Part shown: positions 32,792 through 43,193 of the stretch, one piece after another
Layout: the number at the start of each line of letters is the position of its first letter
Numbering within the stretch: position 1 is the first letter of the stretch
Assembly: GCF_000516985.1 (NCBI RefSeq)
Contig: NW_006917102.1
Coordinates: forward strand, 62,001-126,000
Reading direction: 5' to 3'
DNA: 64,000 nt
Source: Pestalotiopsis fici W106-1
Lineage: Eukaryota > Ascomycota > Sordariomycetes > Amphisphaeriales > Sporocadaceae
Notes under the pieces: generated by a model
The model's input: only the letters and a program-made list of their open reading frames with translations
Database searches by the model: none
What the model was told of the DNA's origin: nothing
Position numbers and translations under genes: made by a program

Positions 32792-34461
32792 ATGCTGCCG
32801 CGGTCGCTGTTGAGTTCAGCCACCGCGCTGTTTCTCTCATCTCTCACGTCTCCAGCAAGTGCCCAGCTATACACGGCATGTAATCCGACTTTGAAGGACT
32901 GCCCTGCCGACCCGGCTTTCGGAACTGCTCACACATTCAACTTCAATGCAACGCCGCCAACCGGTCTTTGGAACACTTCGGCAGGTTCTGTTGGTTACGA
33001 CGCTGAGAATGGTGCCTCCTTCACCATTTCCAAGAAGGGTTATTCCCCAACCTTGACCTCCAACTTTTATTTCTTCTGGGGCAGGACCGAAGTCATCATG
33101 AAGGCTGCCAATGGCACAGGTATCATCAGCTCGATCGTGTACGGTAGCGACGACTTGGACGAGGTCGATTGGGAATTCAGAGGCGTTGATACGGCTATTG
33201 CTCAGTCAAACTACTATGGCAAGGGCGTCACCAACAGCAGCAGTGGCGCATCCCACACAGTCAGTGGAAATATTCAGACCGAGTGGCACAATTACACCAA
33301 CGTTTGGACAAAGGACAAGTTGGAATGGTGGATCGATGGCACGCTCGCCCGTACGCTACTGCCGGCCGCCGCCAATGATTCCAGAAACTATCCTCAGACA
33401 CCAATGAAGCTTTCGCTTGGTATCTGGGCTGGCGGTGACAGCAGTCAAGCAGCTGGGACAATCGAATGGGCCGGCGGTGCCACTGATTATGACGCTGGTC
33501 CTTATACCATGTACGTCAAGAGCGCCAGAGTGGAAGATTACTCGTCGGGCAAGGAATACGTCTACGGTGACCGAACTGGTGACTATACAAGCATCAAGAT
33601 CACGGAGTAAGTCGAGAAGCACAGCTGCAAGAAGTTTTCAGTCCACTGTTTGCTAATAGAGGTCTCAACAGTCCCGATTCCAACTCAACTGCGGTCGATA
33701 ACCTCAACAATGCCGCTACTGCAGATGACGATGAGTCGCTCAGCGAAAAGTGGGATAACTTGTCATCGGGTGCCAAAGCTGGTGTATATGCTGGAGCTGC
33801 TGGCGTCGTTGGACTGGCACTGGCTGCTTTGCTGGTCTACTACTTCAAGCAGAGACGCCGAGGTCAGCAGGAAGCTGCCACTTATGCCGCGAACCAGGAG
33901 CGAGAGCGACTCGAGCTCGAGCAGTTCAAGAAGGAAGGCAGAAACCCGGATTCGCTCGCCTACGAGGGTACAGAGTATAATGCGGCCACCATGGGCAAAA
34001 CGCCAGTAGTATCGACTGCTGCGTACAACATCCCCGACTCCCGGAGCAACTCGCTGCGAAGTCTCCACGGACCTGAGACCACATCGGATGGTTGGGACCC
34101 GACCTCATCTGGAATGGGTTCGCCAGGAGCGCGGGCTGCTGCTACTGTTCCCCTGATGCAGGACTCCCCTCAGAGCCCTACCTATGGTAACCCATCCCGC
34201 AACAACAGCTACGGGCCAATGTCGCCAGTGCACCCGCAAAGTCCGGGCGGACCTCCTCAGTACCCCCTGCCAGCCTCGCCAGGAGCACGCAACATGTCCA
34301 TGCCCAATCCTTCTATGAGAATGGGCTCCCCAGGGCCGCAAGCGGGAGGGTACAGTGCTATGGACAGGACGGGAAGCCCAGGTCCGATGAACCGCAGCTT
34401 TAGCTCGCCTAGAAATCCCGGCGGAGACGATGGATACTGGAATGGTGGCGGTCACAGGTGA
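32792..34461 (+). CDS. GH16 Crh-type chitin/glucan transglycosylase with a transmembrane C-terminus
   Basis: Crh/Utr2 enzymes join chitin to beta-1,3/1,6-glucan in the fungal wall. Exons 32792-33606 and 33672-34461 give 534 aa. The signal peptide ends near residue 24 (SPASA), followed by CNPTLKDCPADPAFG, typical of mature Crh N-termini. The catalytic motif DEVDWE sits at residues 123-128. WHNYTNVWTKDKLEWWIDG follows, as in the GH16_18 group. In place of a GPI signal there is a transmembrane helix (about 308-328, AGVYAGAAGVVGLALAALLV) with a KQRRR stop-transfer, and then a ~200-residue Pro/Ser/Gly-rich tail with PGARAAA- and MGSPGP-type repeats. The tail should be cytosolic. The upstream open frame before 32792 starts with TTG and is not used. 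Confidence 0.93.
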
Positions 34462-35580
34462 TGATGACCTTTTCGTCAAGCACAGGGGTGTATTTTTGCG
34501 ATGATTGTGCAATAGGGTATAAATACGAGCGAAGCTTTGTTTCTTTATTTATTGGGGGTAACTTTGGATTTGGTGGTCGGTTTGCTGCTGTATAGAGAAA
34601 GTCCAAGAAGAGTGTTTCATTACAAGTCCGTGGGACATTTTCTAGATGATAAATTCAGCACAGGTTGCGACCTATTTTCAAGATTTGTGGTTATCAATCT
34701 CCCCCAAATTGGCGCTCCTAAGTGACCACGAGATTCGCCATCGTGAAGGTCAAGATTGCCAGGAATAAGTCGCAGCAAGTAATTTGCATGACCATCTAGG
34801 TGGAAGCTGTCGAGTAGATGCCCGTCCAAGCCTTCTAGTGGGGGTCATAGGGTCTGGACACTACAATGTACTAATCGTACACTTTACGGATCTGCTTCAA
34901 GAACATGGCTGAATAAGGTGGTAGGTAGTCTTTCTGTGACGAACTATGCCCATGAAAACTGGCTTACAAGTTCCATATGAGGATATATCTGCGCAAAGCT
35001 ACTCCTCTGTCGCCAGACACAATCGCCGCCCAGCACTCAAGAGGTCTGTTGACTTGAACAGAATTTTGGATCTCCGAGCCACATCCGCGGGGAGGAAATA
35101 CAACACTTGAATCCAGATCTAAGCTTCCCATTAGGGTTGTCGTGATTGGTCGATAACCTCCTGTATGCTGTCTTGGCAGCGGGTCTTCCCCGAATTGCGC
35201 CATCGCTACTTTTCTCTCTAGCGGGGCAAAACTTTTGAGAATACAGCGACTCCGGAGTCGCAAAAGTTGCGGCTATGGTAAGCAAAGAAGACGAGAAGAG
35301 TCAGTCAGGCATTTGATAATCGCCTAGAGGCAGAGGCAGACTCGGGATTTGCTTGTCTTGTCCTAGGTATAGTATGATACATGAGTTCTCCTCCTCTGAC
35401 GCGATCGCTGTTCTTTCAAATTCAATCTTCTTCATTTTTGTTCTACCTGTTTAACCAAGCACAGCGCATGGGATTCCCGTGCAAGCTGTAGTAGACCTAT
35501 TAAGCAATTTCTCTTTTGTTGGATTTGCAGCTTCTACATTCGCACAACTCTTTTCGTCCCTTGTTGGGTCGAGGTCGACC
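34462..35580. other. Intergenic region upstream of the siroheme gene, with a short uORF
   Basis: No gene is seen. A seven-codon upstream frame (MGFPCKL) starts at 35468 and stops at 35491, 90 nt before the main ATG. The main frame also stays open upstream to a GTG at 35479, so a non-AUG N-terminal extension is formally possible. Confidence 0.45.
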
Positions 35581-37299
35581 ATGTCGTCTCAGCATATCTC
35601 TCTCCTCACAGCGACCGACGCCCGATCCCATATACATCTCGTTGTTGGCTCGAACCCACTGGCTGCGGCCCGCTGCACTCAGTCGCTGAGCGTAGGCGCA
35701 TTACCAATACTGCTCGCTCCCGAAACAGCAGAGCTGCACTATACTCTACAGAAACTCATTGATGATGGCAAATTGAAACGGATCAGCAGAACGTTCGAGG
35801 ACGGCGATCTCCTCTCACTGGGCAGAGAAGAAGTAAGCCATGTTGTGGATGCTGTCTTTGTAACCTCTGCACCTCGCGACTCCCAAAGCGCACACATTGC
35901 GACCTTGTGCAAGCGACATCGCATCCCCGTCAACGTCGTTGACTCGCCCCAACTCTCGAGCTTCAGCCTCCTGTCTTCGCATACGGACGGTCCGCTACAG
36001 ATTGGTGTTACTACGAATGGGCGTGGATGCAAGTTGGCATCAAGGATACGTCGCGAAATTGCTGCGTCCTTGCCACCAGACTTGGGCTTGGCCTGCGTGC
36101 GACTCGGCGATGTGAGGCGCAAGATACACGAGGAGGACCAACTGCTACATAACTCACTGGCAGACGGTGAAGACTTGGACGATTCTACAGATCAGTCTGC
36201 ATCGTTCAACAAGCTGGTCACAGAGGCGGATCTGGATGCTGCCAAGAACCGACGCATGCGCTGGTTGAGTCAAATCTGCGAATACTGGCCCCTGAAACGC
36301 CTTGCTGCTGTCAGCGACGACGATGTAGACGCCATATTGAAATCGTATCCAGGAACAATTGGAGCGCCAGAATCCGTTGGCAAGCCTGCGGCTCCCGTGG
36401 ATCTCGCCTCGCGAGGTCGCGTTATCCTCGCCGGTTCCGGTCCTGGACACCCGGATCTCTTGACCCAAGCTACACACAAAGCGATCCAATCTGCAGACTT
36501 GATCCTTGCAGACAAGCTTGTGCCATCGGGCGTCCTTGACTTGATTCCCCGCCGCACCCCAGTGCAAATCGCGCGCAAGTTTCCAGGCAATGCCGATGCT
36601 GCTCAGGAGGAGCTTCTGGAGATGGCTCTGACAGGTCTACAAGAGGGCAAGACTGTCCTGAGGTTGAAGCAGGGAGATCCGTACATTTACGGGCGAGGTG
36701 GTGAGGAGCTTGCCTTTTTCCGCAAGCACGGTCTGGGCGATCGGGTGGTTGTCCTTCCGGGAATCACCAGCTCGCTGTCTGCGCCTCTGTTTGCCGGGAT
36801 ACCACCCACCCAGCGCGATGTGGCGGACCAGGTGCTCATATGCACAGGCACTGGAAAGAAGGGCAAGGCTCCGGCCCCGCCAGAATATGTTGCAAGTCGT
36901 ACTGTCGTATTCCTCATGGCGCTGCATCGTATCTCGGGGTTGGTGCAGGAATTGACCCAGTACACGGAAGCCGAGACGTCGTTGCCCACTGGCGGATCCG
37001 ATGACGAGTCGAAATCTGTACGACCATCTAGGGCACTCTGGCCGCTGAGCACGCCATGTGCAGTCATCGAACGTGCGAGCTGTCCCGACCAGAGAGTCAT
37101 CAGGACAACCCTGGGTAGCGTGGTGGAGGCCATTGAGCAGGAAGGCAGCCGGCCGCCAGGCCTTTTGGTTGTCGGCAACGCCTGCGAAGCCTTGTACACG
37201 AGGGAAAAGGGCCGGAGCTGGCTTGTTGAGGACGGCTTTCGAGGACTTGATTTGGGCGACCAATTGAGCCTAGGACTGTTGGGAGCAGTTGCAGCATGA
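35581..37299 (+). CDS. MET1: Siroheme synthesis enzyme: Met8-like domain fused to uroporphyrinogen-III C-methyltransferase (Met1)
   Basis: Siroheme is the cofactor of sulphite and nitrite reductases. One exon codes 572 aa. The N-terminal ~200 residues match the Met8/CysG dehydrogenase-chelatase fold: LVVGSNPLAAARC (residues 20-32) at the dinucleotide-binding position and DGPLQIGVTTNGRGCKLASR at about 140. The C-terminal SUMT domain shows VILAGSGPGHPDLLT (about 280), LKQGDPYIYGRGGEE (about 360), VVLPGITSSLSAPLFAGIPPT and RTVVFLMALHRI, then PCAVIERASCPDQR. The GSGPG and GDPYIYGRGGEE motifs bind S-adenosylmethionine, so the methyltransferase looks active. The usual GGG of the Met8 NAD site reads GSN here, so the dehydrogenase half may be weak or inactive. 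The ATG at 35581 is the first in frame. Confidence 0.93.
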   Translation: MSSQHISLLTATDARSHIHLVVGSNPLAAARCTQSLSVGALPILLAPETAELHYTLQKLIDDGKLKRISRTFEDGDLLSLGREEVSHVVDAVFVTSAPRDSQSAHIATLCKRHRIPVNVVDSPQLSSFSLLSSHTDGPLQIGVTTNGRGCKLASRIRREIAASLPPDLGLACVRLGDVRRKIHEEDQLLHNSLADGEDLDDSTDQSASFNKLVTEADLDAAKNRRMRWLSQICEYWPLKRLAAVSDDDVDAILKSYPGTIGAPESVGKPAAPVDLASRGRVILAGSGPGHPDLLTQATHKAIQSADLILADKLVPSGVLDLIPRRTPVQIARKFPGNADAAQEELLEMALTGLQEGKTVLRLKQGDPYIYGRGGEELAFFRKHGLGDRVVVLPGITSSLSAPLFAGIPPTQRDVADQVLICTGTGKKGKAPAPPEYVASRTVVFLMALHRISGLVQELTQYTEAETSLPTGGSDDESKSVRPSRALWPLSTPCAVIERASCPDQRVIRTTLGSVVEAIEQEGSRPPGLLVVGNACEALYTREKGRSWLVEDGFRGLDLGDQLSLGLLGAVAA

Positions 37300-37512
37300 T
37301 GGAAAAATCTTGAATCAAAGGCTGCGAAATTTGCATTTCCACGCATAGCGAGCATTAGACTGGTGTTTTGTAGGAACTACTTGGACAGGCATGGGAGGTG
37401 ATTATTGATACCATGAAGCTAAAGTTATTGGATAGACTGACGCAATTATAACATTTGTCATGGTGCAAAACCGATAGACATACCATCAACGACCTTGTCA
37501 GCCCTACACTCA

Positions 37513-39619
37513 TTAAAACCGTGCTGAATGTTGAACAGGTGTAGTGGGAGATACAAGATCCGATGAAGCCTCCCAATGATCATCTTGCCAGCCCGTGGTG
37601 TCTAGAGTAGAAACCATGGGTGAGGACGAGTCATCTTCTCTGCCGCTCCGAGATGGCAAAGTGCCTACCGTCGAAACCCGATCCTCTTCTCTTGTCGCCG
37701 GCTCGCCGGGCAATTCATAGTAGACTGGCTCCTCACTGGTCGGCTCCGTCGAGTCTCCATGTAATTGATATATCTGCTGTGTTGCCCCATCCATTTCCGT
37801 GTTCGGTCTCACCTGTGTATCTTGGCCATCCAGCTCTTGTTCATCGTCTCCGATACCCCCATTGATAGTTTTCCCCGGAGAAGTCGACGCCGGGTGAGGG
37901 ATTGCATTATGTACCGGGCCCTTGAGAACGGATTCGTCAGGCTCTGGCTCGGACGCCGCGTATGCTGCCTTCTTTCGCTGGCGCAGTATGAAGAAGGCCA
38001 CAATTCCGGCCGTGAGGACAAGCAGGACTGCTCCGACAACAATGCCGGCAATGGCGCCACCGCTCAAGCGCGAGTTACCTGATGAACCTCCCGACGGATC
38101 ACCTGAAGAAGACGAGCAATCAGAGCAGTCGCTGGCAGAGTCTTTTGCCAGTATGGTAATAATGTTCTCCTCGGCACCTTCATTCCATGTGCACGCCGAG
38201 ACATTGAAAACACCGCGCTCGTAGTCGGCGGTGAGATACCTAAGACGGAATTCAGCGCTTGCATGGGCCATGGCTGTCAGCTTCAGCTTACGCTTCTTGG
38301 AGGAATGCCCGACCAAGAGTATACTGTGTCTCATTGGCCGCCCGTTTCAATGGAAAGTAGTAGCTGGAGTTTTCTACCAGAGGGTATTCTGCGGTCAGGT
38401 CGAATGCATTGTAAGGAAGCACTATCCTCACGTTATCACCACCAGTAGTGACATCCGAGAGTCGGAACGAGACTTCAGCATTCGAGTCAAGCAGAGCGGT
38501 ATGGTGAGTATCATTGATAAGATACAATCCAGTCGTCTCGTCGAGTTTCAAATCAAAAGCGTTTTCGAACGCATCGCATACTTCATCAGGGAGCCAAAAA
38601 TTTGGATCGGTCGAGTCAATGAAAATATTGATCGGATCCGAAAGAAGAGTGGCAGAGTTCGATCCACTATAGCTAATGGACTGAAGTACAACGACCAGAT
38701 CGCGCGTGACATCACCAGCCATTGTAAAGGACACCGAGTTCTCTTCGAAGCGAGACGTGTCGTAACCAGAGAATACGAGTTGACCGTAGACTTGTTTTAG
38801 GCCTTTACGGGATATCAATATACGGCTGTTACACAGGGTTATTGCAGCAACCTACGGTATTGAGCACCAGCTGTGTAGCTCCAGCTTAGGCTGGGGATCT
38901 TGTTTTGATCCTTCAAGGTCGTGAGAAAGGAGGGAGAAGAGTAGTTCCCCAACGATGTAAAGTTTACTGGCTGGTTGTTCAAGCCAAAGATACCACTGCC
39001 AAGAGTCAGAGAGATGGAAAAATATCTAATTTGTGAGAAATATCTTACAGATAGAAATAGTCTGCCGTTGCAATACCACCAATTGTCTGGTTATCCAGAC
39101 TTGGACCAGTCAGACCTATCCCAAGGCTATCCAAGGCGAACTCAGCCTTCTGGTAGTAGCCAAGGTTTGCCTCGAGGCCTACACCATTCTGATTTATGCC
39201 ATAAAGTCCCATATCAACCCAGCTGGATGACTCATTGGGATTGAAGAGGTTGCCTCTTGACACTGCACAATCTGATGGCACTTCTGGAAGTGCAGATGAT
39301 GAGCAGCCATAATCTGCAAGAACAACCAAGGCTTCTGGACTGGCTGTAGAGACCAAGACTCTGACGTCTTGCTCTGAACTTCCCACTCGCAGATCAAAAG
39401 TGCTCCAAGGTCCATCATTGCCTTCACTAGATATGAATTAGCATAGATTACGTTGAGGGAGTGTGGAAAGAGATACAAGTATTCACTAGCAGATATCACG
39501 ACAGCTGCATTTGCTGTGTCCCTCGATGAATGGATTTGGAGGCTATTGGCTGTTCCAACAGTGCTGTATGCCAAAAGGCAACAGGGAAAGACTATTAGAA
39601 ACAGCCCAAGGGAAAACAT
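37513..39619 (-). CDS. Membrane-anchored aspartic-protease-like (A1 fold) protein, probably non-catalytic
   Basis: Five exons (39619-39477, 39426-39049, 38995-38856, 38802-38292, 38239-37513) give 632 aa. A signal peptide (about 24 residues) is followed by a pepsin-like two-lobe domain: DGPWSTFDLRVGSSEQDVRV leads into LVSTAS (residues 72-77), where active enzymes have DTGS. Other family marks are GGIATADYFYLGIFGLN and LVFSGYDTSRF. The second lobe has IDSTDPNFWLP (Asp283), at the place of the second DTG/DSG. The first catalytic Asp is therefore missing. A Ser/Gly stalk, one transmembrane helix (about 452-475), an RQRKK stop and a ~155-residue acidic cytosolic tail complete it. It is a type I surface protein, perhaps a wall or ligand sensor. 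It is divergent from a GPI-type gene. Confidence 0.88.
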
Positions 39620-40358
39620 TCTGATGGCTCAATTTGCGCTCAGCTCGAATCCTTAGCTCTTACAATAGAACAATGTACACATTGTGTAAATTACAAGATA
39701 TTGCTACAAATTAGTCAAACATACGATGCGGAGGAGAGAGATTCTTTGAACTGAGCACACAGCATCCAAGTTTTGCCATGTGTGACAGATGCATCAATAC
39801 AGAACTCATACAAATTCAGATTGAATTCCCCCGTGCCGAACCGCAGCATAAGCTCCGGGTTGCCAGGTGAAAGACATTGCGAACGCAAGTTTTGGTCAAT
39901 AAACGTCATTGTAAGTCCAACCCCTGGATCTCCTCATAAATCAATGGCCAATGAGGCAGAGAGAAACACTTCTCCATGGGCCCCCTGTTCGATGCGCAAA
40001 ACCAGGCACAAGACCCGTGTTGTTGCCGTGGCTCCAATAAATATCGACTCTCCAACCACACGGCGCGATACTCGATAGAGTATGCCTGTCACTGCCTGTT
40101 TGGGCCGCGCGATCCAGAGAAATATGCTAGGCATGACCGCATAGACACGTACGTACCAGGATATGGATGTTCGGAGTCCAGCTTACCCGTCTGTGTGCCT
40201 CACAACAATATAACTAACAAGGCTGTAATGTATGTGAGAGGCGTTGGTGTTTTTGTTGCTCGAGTTTTTCTGGTGGTGGCCAAACCATAAACCTATTGTG
40301 CTCGGTCTTTCGCCTAGCAGACTCTACAGCTTCATTCATTCTCTGCAAAGTCGCAATC
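39620..40358. promoter_or_regulatory. Shared upstream region of the A1-like and GPI-type surface genes
   Basis: These 739 bp separate two divergent surface-protein genes. No gene is seen, and no core promoter element was assigned with confidence. Co-regulation is possible. Confidence 0.45.
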
Positions 40359-41975
40359 ATGTTGTCTACTGCAAGATGTTTGGCGTGGTTCACTCTGTTA
40401 GCTTTCGGTGCCCAAGAGTGTCATGGTAGTGGTATGTTTCCAACCTTGGCCACGATGGATAAATATTGTGATTAACGAGGCCCAGCAATACATCATCATG
40501 CTCCCTTCTACAACACCTCGAGCAGTTATAGCACTTCTTGCACCGTGTCAACACACACTCGGCCAACAGAACCGTCGAGTATACAGTATAGCACATCAAG
40601 CAAAGAGATTACTGCTAGTTCCAGTGTGTTGACGACCAGCTCTACCAAACTGCCTGAATCAGATTGCAGCAACAGCACAGTTGTTTATCCCACAACCACT
40701 ACAACGTCGTCTTCCATCATAACATCGGTGGTGACGATTTCTCACTCAACAAGCACCACTACCACGATCAATACACCTTCAACAACCACCTCGATCATCA
40801 CCTATTCAAGCACCACCACCACGAGCATTACGCCTTCATCGACTACCCCGATCATTACATATCCAAGCACCACTTACACTACACAAACGGTCATCGAAGA
40901 ATGTCCAACAACATGCAGCATGTAAGTCTTGTGTTTGAAAACTCTGAGGCATGCCGCTAATTGTCACTTTCAGGTATGCCGGCACTGTAAACTTATTCTT
41001 TTGGCCCACCGGCAATGATTACATATATCCTTCAACATATGTTGATACGTCACTGGATTACACCTTGTATGTACTTACTTTGTTCTAAAAAACGCCCGCG
41101 ATAAGTATACTCTACTGACAAAGGGGCTATGTAGTACATCACCCTCGGTGTATATGCTCGTTGACGTGATCTACGGCACCAATTCCCTGGGGGTCGTCGG
41201 TCCGTCTGCAACTTCGAAAATATTTCCTCTCGACCTCGACGAAGTTTCCACAATCGTCGGGGGAACGGCGACGGAGCAGCTCTCATTGAGCGATCTGGGC
41301 ACCGACTGTCCCCAGACCGCTGCCCCTTCGGTCATTGCGACGTTGAGCGACTCTCGATGCGATCCCATTCTCGCGGCGCCCGATGAAGTGAAATCCTGGG
41401 CGTGGCCATGCAACGCCTGTGGCAGATTTGGTCTCTTTGACCCCCCGTACGCCATTCCCACCTTGACCGGAGGTCTGATTGAGACAACGGCAACGACGAC
41501 CGCGACAGCTGCCACATCAGCAGCGACTGGCGCCACTCCTACAGCCGTGACCACCACCCAAGTAGTTGTGACGCCGGTCACGACGACGACTTCGGCAGTT
41601 GAAGCAGCAGATACCACGTCAGAAGTCATCTCTCTCGGCCCCAGCGGCATTGTGATTATTGCTTACTATAGCGGCACGGCGTTGACAACCACTATACCGA
41701 CCGCTGCTTCGACGGTCGTCTACGATGGCCAGACTCTCACGCTCGGCGGCGATGCTAAGACCTTGACCACAATTGATGCCAGCATTACAGCATCAACGGC
41801 ATCAACGGTCACAACTTCTGAATCTGGGGCATCCTCGTCGACCGACAATGATCCAACGACAACCTCGACTCCTTCCGCGGTAGCTACAGCAGACGCGCCC
41901 CGGGCTTTGCAGCCTGTGCTCGTTTATACATGTTCATTCATAAGCATGTTGATTTCGATGGAAATTTTGTTATGA
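40359..41975 (+). CDS. GPI-type, Ser/Thr-rich cell-surface protein
   Basis: Exons 40359-40431, 40486-40921, 40974-41066 and 41135-41975 give 480 aa. The signal peptide is MLSTARCLAWFTLLAFGAQE. A Thr/Ser stalk (about residues 55-160) carries imperfect repeats of the type TPSTTTSIITYSSTTTT. A compact ectodomain follows: CPTTCSMYAGTVNLFFWPTG, STYVDTSLDYTLTSPSVYML and LSLSDLGTDCPQT, an arrangement seen in many unstudied fungal surface proteins. A second Thr/Ala-rich stalk ends in a hydrophobic tail without a basic stop (about residues 466-480), as in GPI signals. The second acceptor could be 40479 (GAG) rather than 40485 (CAG). The CAG was chosen because the GAG lies too close to a branch-point-like GATTAAC. 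Function unknown. Confidence 0.82.
40700..40880 (+). repeat. Imperfect tandem repeats coding a Thr/Ser stalk
   Basis: Repeats of ACCACC/ACGACC and of a longer unit coding STTTSIITYSS-like blocks lie inside the GPI-type protein gene. Such coding repeats often vary in copy number between strains. Confidence 0.6.
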
Positions 41976-42248
41976 AGAAATGAAGTTCTCTGATAATGGC
42001 ATGGTTTTTGATTTTGATACCTATTTCTATTCACTGTTCGGCGAATCATCTTTTCATTAAACATTGAACATGGATTGGATGCATCCCGGATTAAAGGAAA
42101 TGCCACGAGTAAAAGCACATACATAGTATTAGAGTAATGGAAATTAATTAATCAAATCTGGAATCAGTACATGCTCAAGGGTCTCGAATCAATCGTCATC
42201 TCCCATCTTGATCTGATTGTGACCAGCACATGCAATGCAAAACAACGT

Positions 42249-43193
42249 CTATTGATTGTTTGAATCCTGTATCACTAACCAAAGTGTCTTTTCGCCCAAC
42301 TTTAATCTTGTGGGATTATCTATTGTAAGATCTGAAATGTGCGTCCGCAAGGGCCCAAGCTGCGTGTCGGCATCCGCACTCTTTTCAGACAGCGCTGCCT
42401 GGAGGATGTGATTGTTGGCCAAGCCGAGGAGCTGCGCCAGCTCCGGCGTATCCATCAGTCGGGCGTACAGTCCCCGCGGCTCAAACCATTTCTTGTTGGC
42501 CACGGCCGTGTACACCAAGGCGCGCTCCCTGGGCGTCTGCGGCTTCTGCGTCACAGCAACAACGGCCGTACTTGGCAGACTAGTAATGGCCTCGACGGCG
42601 TTGACGGCCGTGGATATGGGCAGAGTAATAGCACCGCCAATAATGCCAAAGGCTGCTCCCACGATGTTGCCCTTTTTAGCCTTGTCGCTGATGCCTCTGC
42701 CAATGGATTTGGCGTGGGTTGCCACGTTCTTGCCAAAGCGCTTGGGGACGTTGCCAAACTGCTTTGCAATGTCGGCGGCGTGGCTAATGGCCCGGTCTGT
42801 AACCTTTGCGGCCAGAAACGCCGAGAGCGTATCCAGAAAAGAGGCCCACGTATCTGGCGGTATGCCTCGGGCCAGTAACGAGTGCGCATATGCTTGCAGG
42901 AATGGTGCCGTGGGGTCATCCGATACTTGAGGAATGGCAATGGGCCGATTGATTGTTGTTTTAGGCGTGGCTGACGACTCTGAATATGATGGGGCCGGTG
43001 CCTCGGGAGGAAAGTCAAAAGGCGACGTTATCGTCGGGCCTTGGACTGCAGCCGCTGAACGACTTGCTGCTGCACTTGATTGTACTTGCGTAGATGATCC
43101 GGCCCTTGTATCTTCCAATGCGTATGCAGGTAGTATCTCGGTCTCATCCGTCTTATCCCGTAGGATGTCTTCATTATGTTTTCCAGGGGACAT
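42249..43193 (-). CDS. Conserved-looking protein of unknown function (314 aa)
   Basis: One exon from the ATG at 43193. The first ~100 residues are Ser/Ala/Pro-rich and probably disordered. From about residue 100 the protein is helical, with AHSLLARGIPPDTWASFLDTLSAF, then GKNVATHAKSIGRGISDKAKKG, and a Gly/Ala-rich apolar stretch (GNIVGAAFGIIGGAITLPIS, about 200-220) that could be membrane-associated but is not a clear transmembrane helix. It ends in a globular part (LVYTAVANKKWFEPRGLYARL). No signal peptide is seen. The composition, an ATG in good context and no competing frame support a real gene. I recognise no named domain. Confidence 0.75.
   Translation of the reverse strand: MSPGKHNEDILRDKTDETEILPAYALEDTRAGSSTQVQSSAAASRSAAAVQGPTITSPFDFPPEAPAPSYSESSATPKTTINRPIAIPQVSDDPTAPFLQAYAHSLLARGIPPDTWASFLDTLSAFLAAKVTDRAISHAADIAKQFGNVPKRFGKNVATHAKSIGRGISDKAKKGNIVGAAFGIIGGAITLPISTAVNAVEAITSLPSTAVVAVTQKPQTPRERALVYTAVANKKWFEPRGLYARLMDTPELAQLLGLANNHILQAALSEKSADADTQLGPLRTHISDLTIDNPTRLKLGEKTLWLVIQDSNNQ

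Noticed and set aside
36637..37355. Two long minus-strand frames (208 and 222 codons)
   Set aside because: Both lie antisense to the methyltransferase domain of the siroheme gene and show no family motifs.
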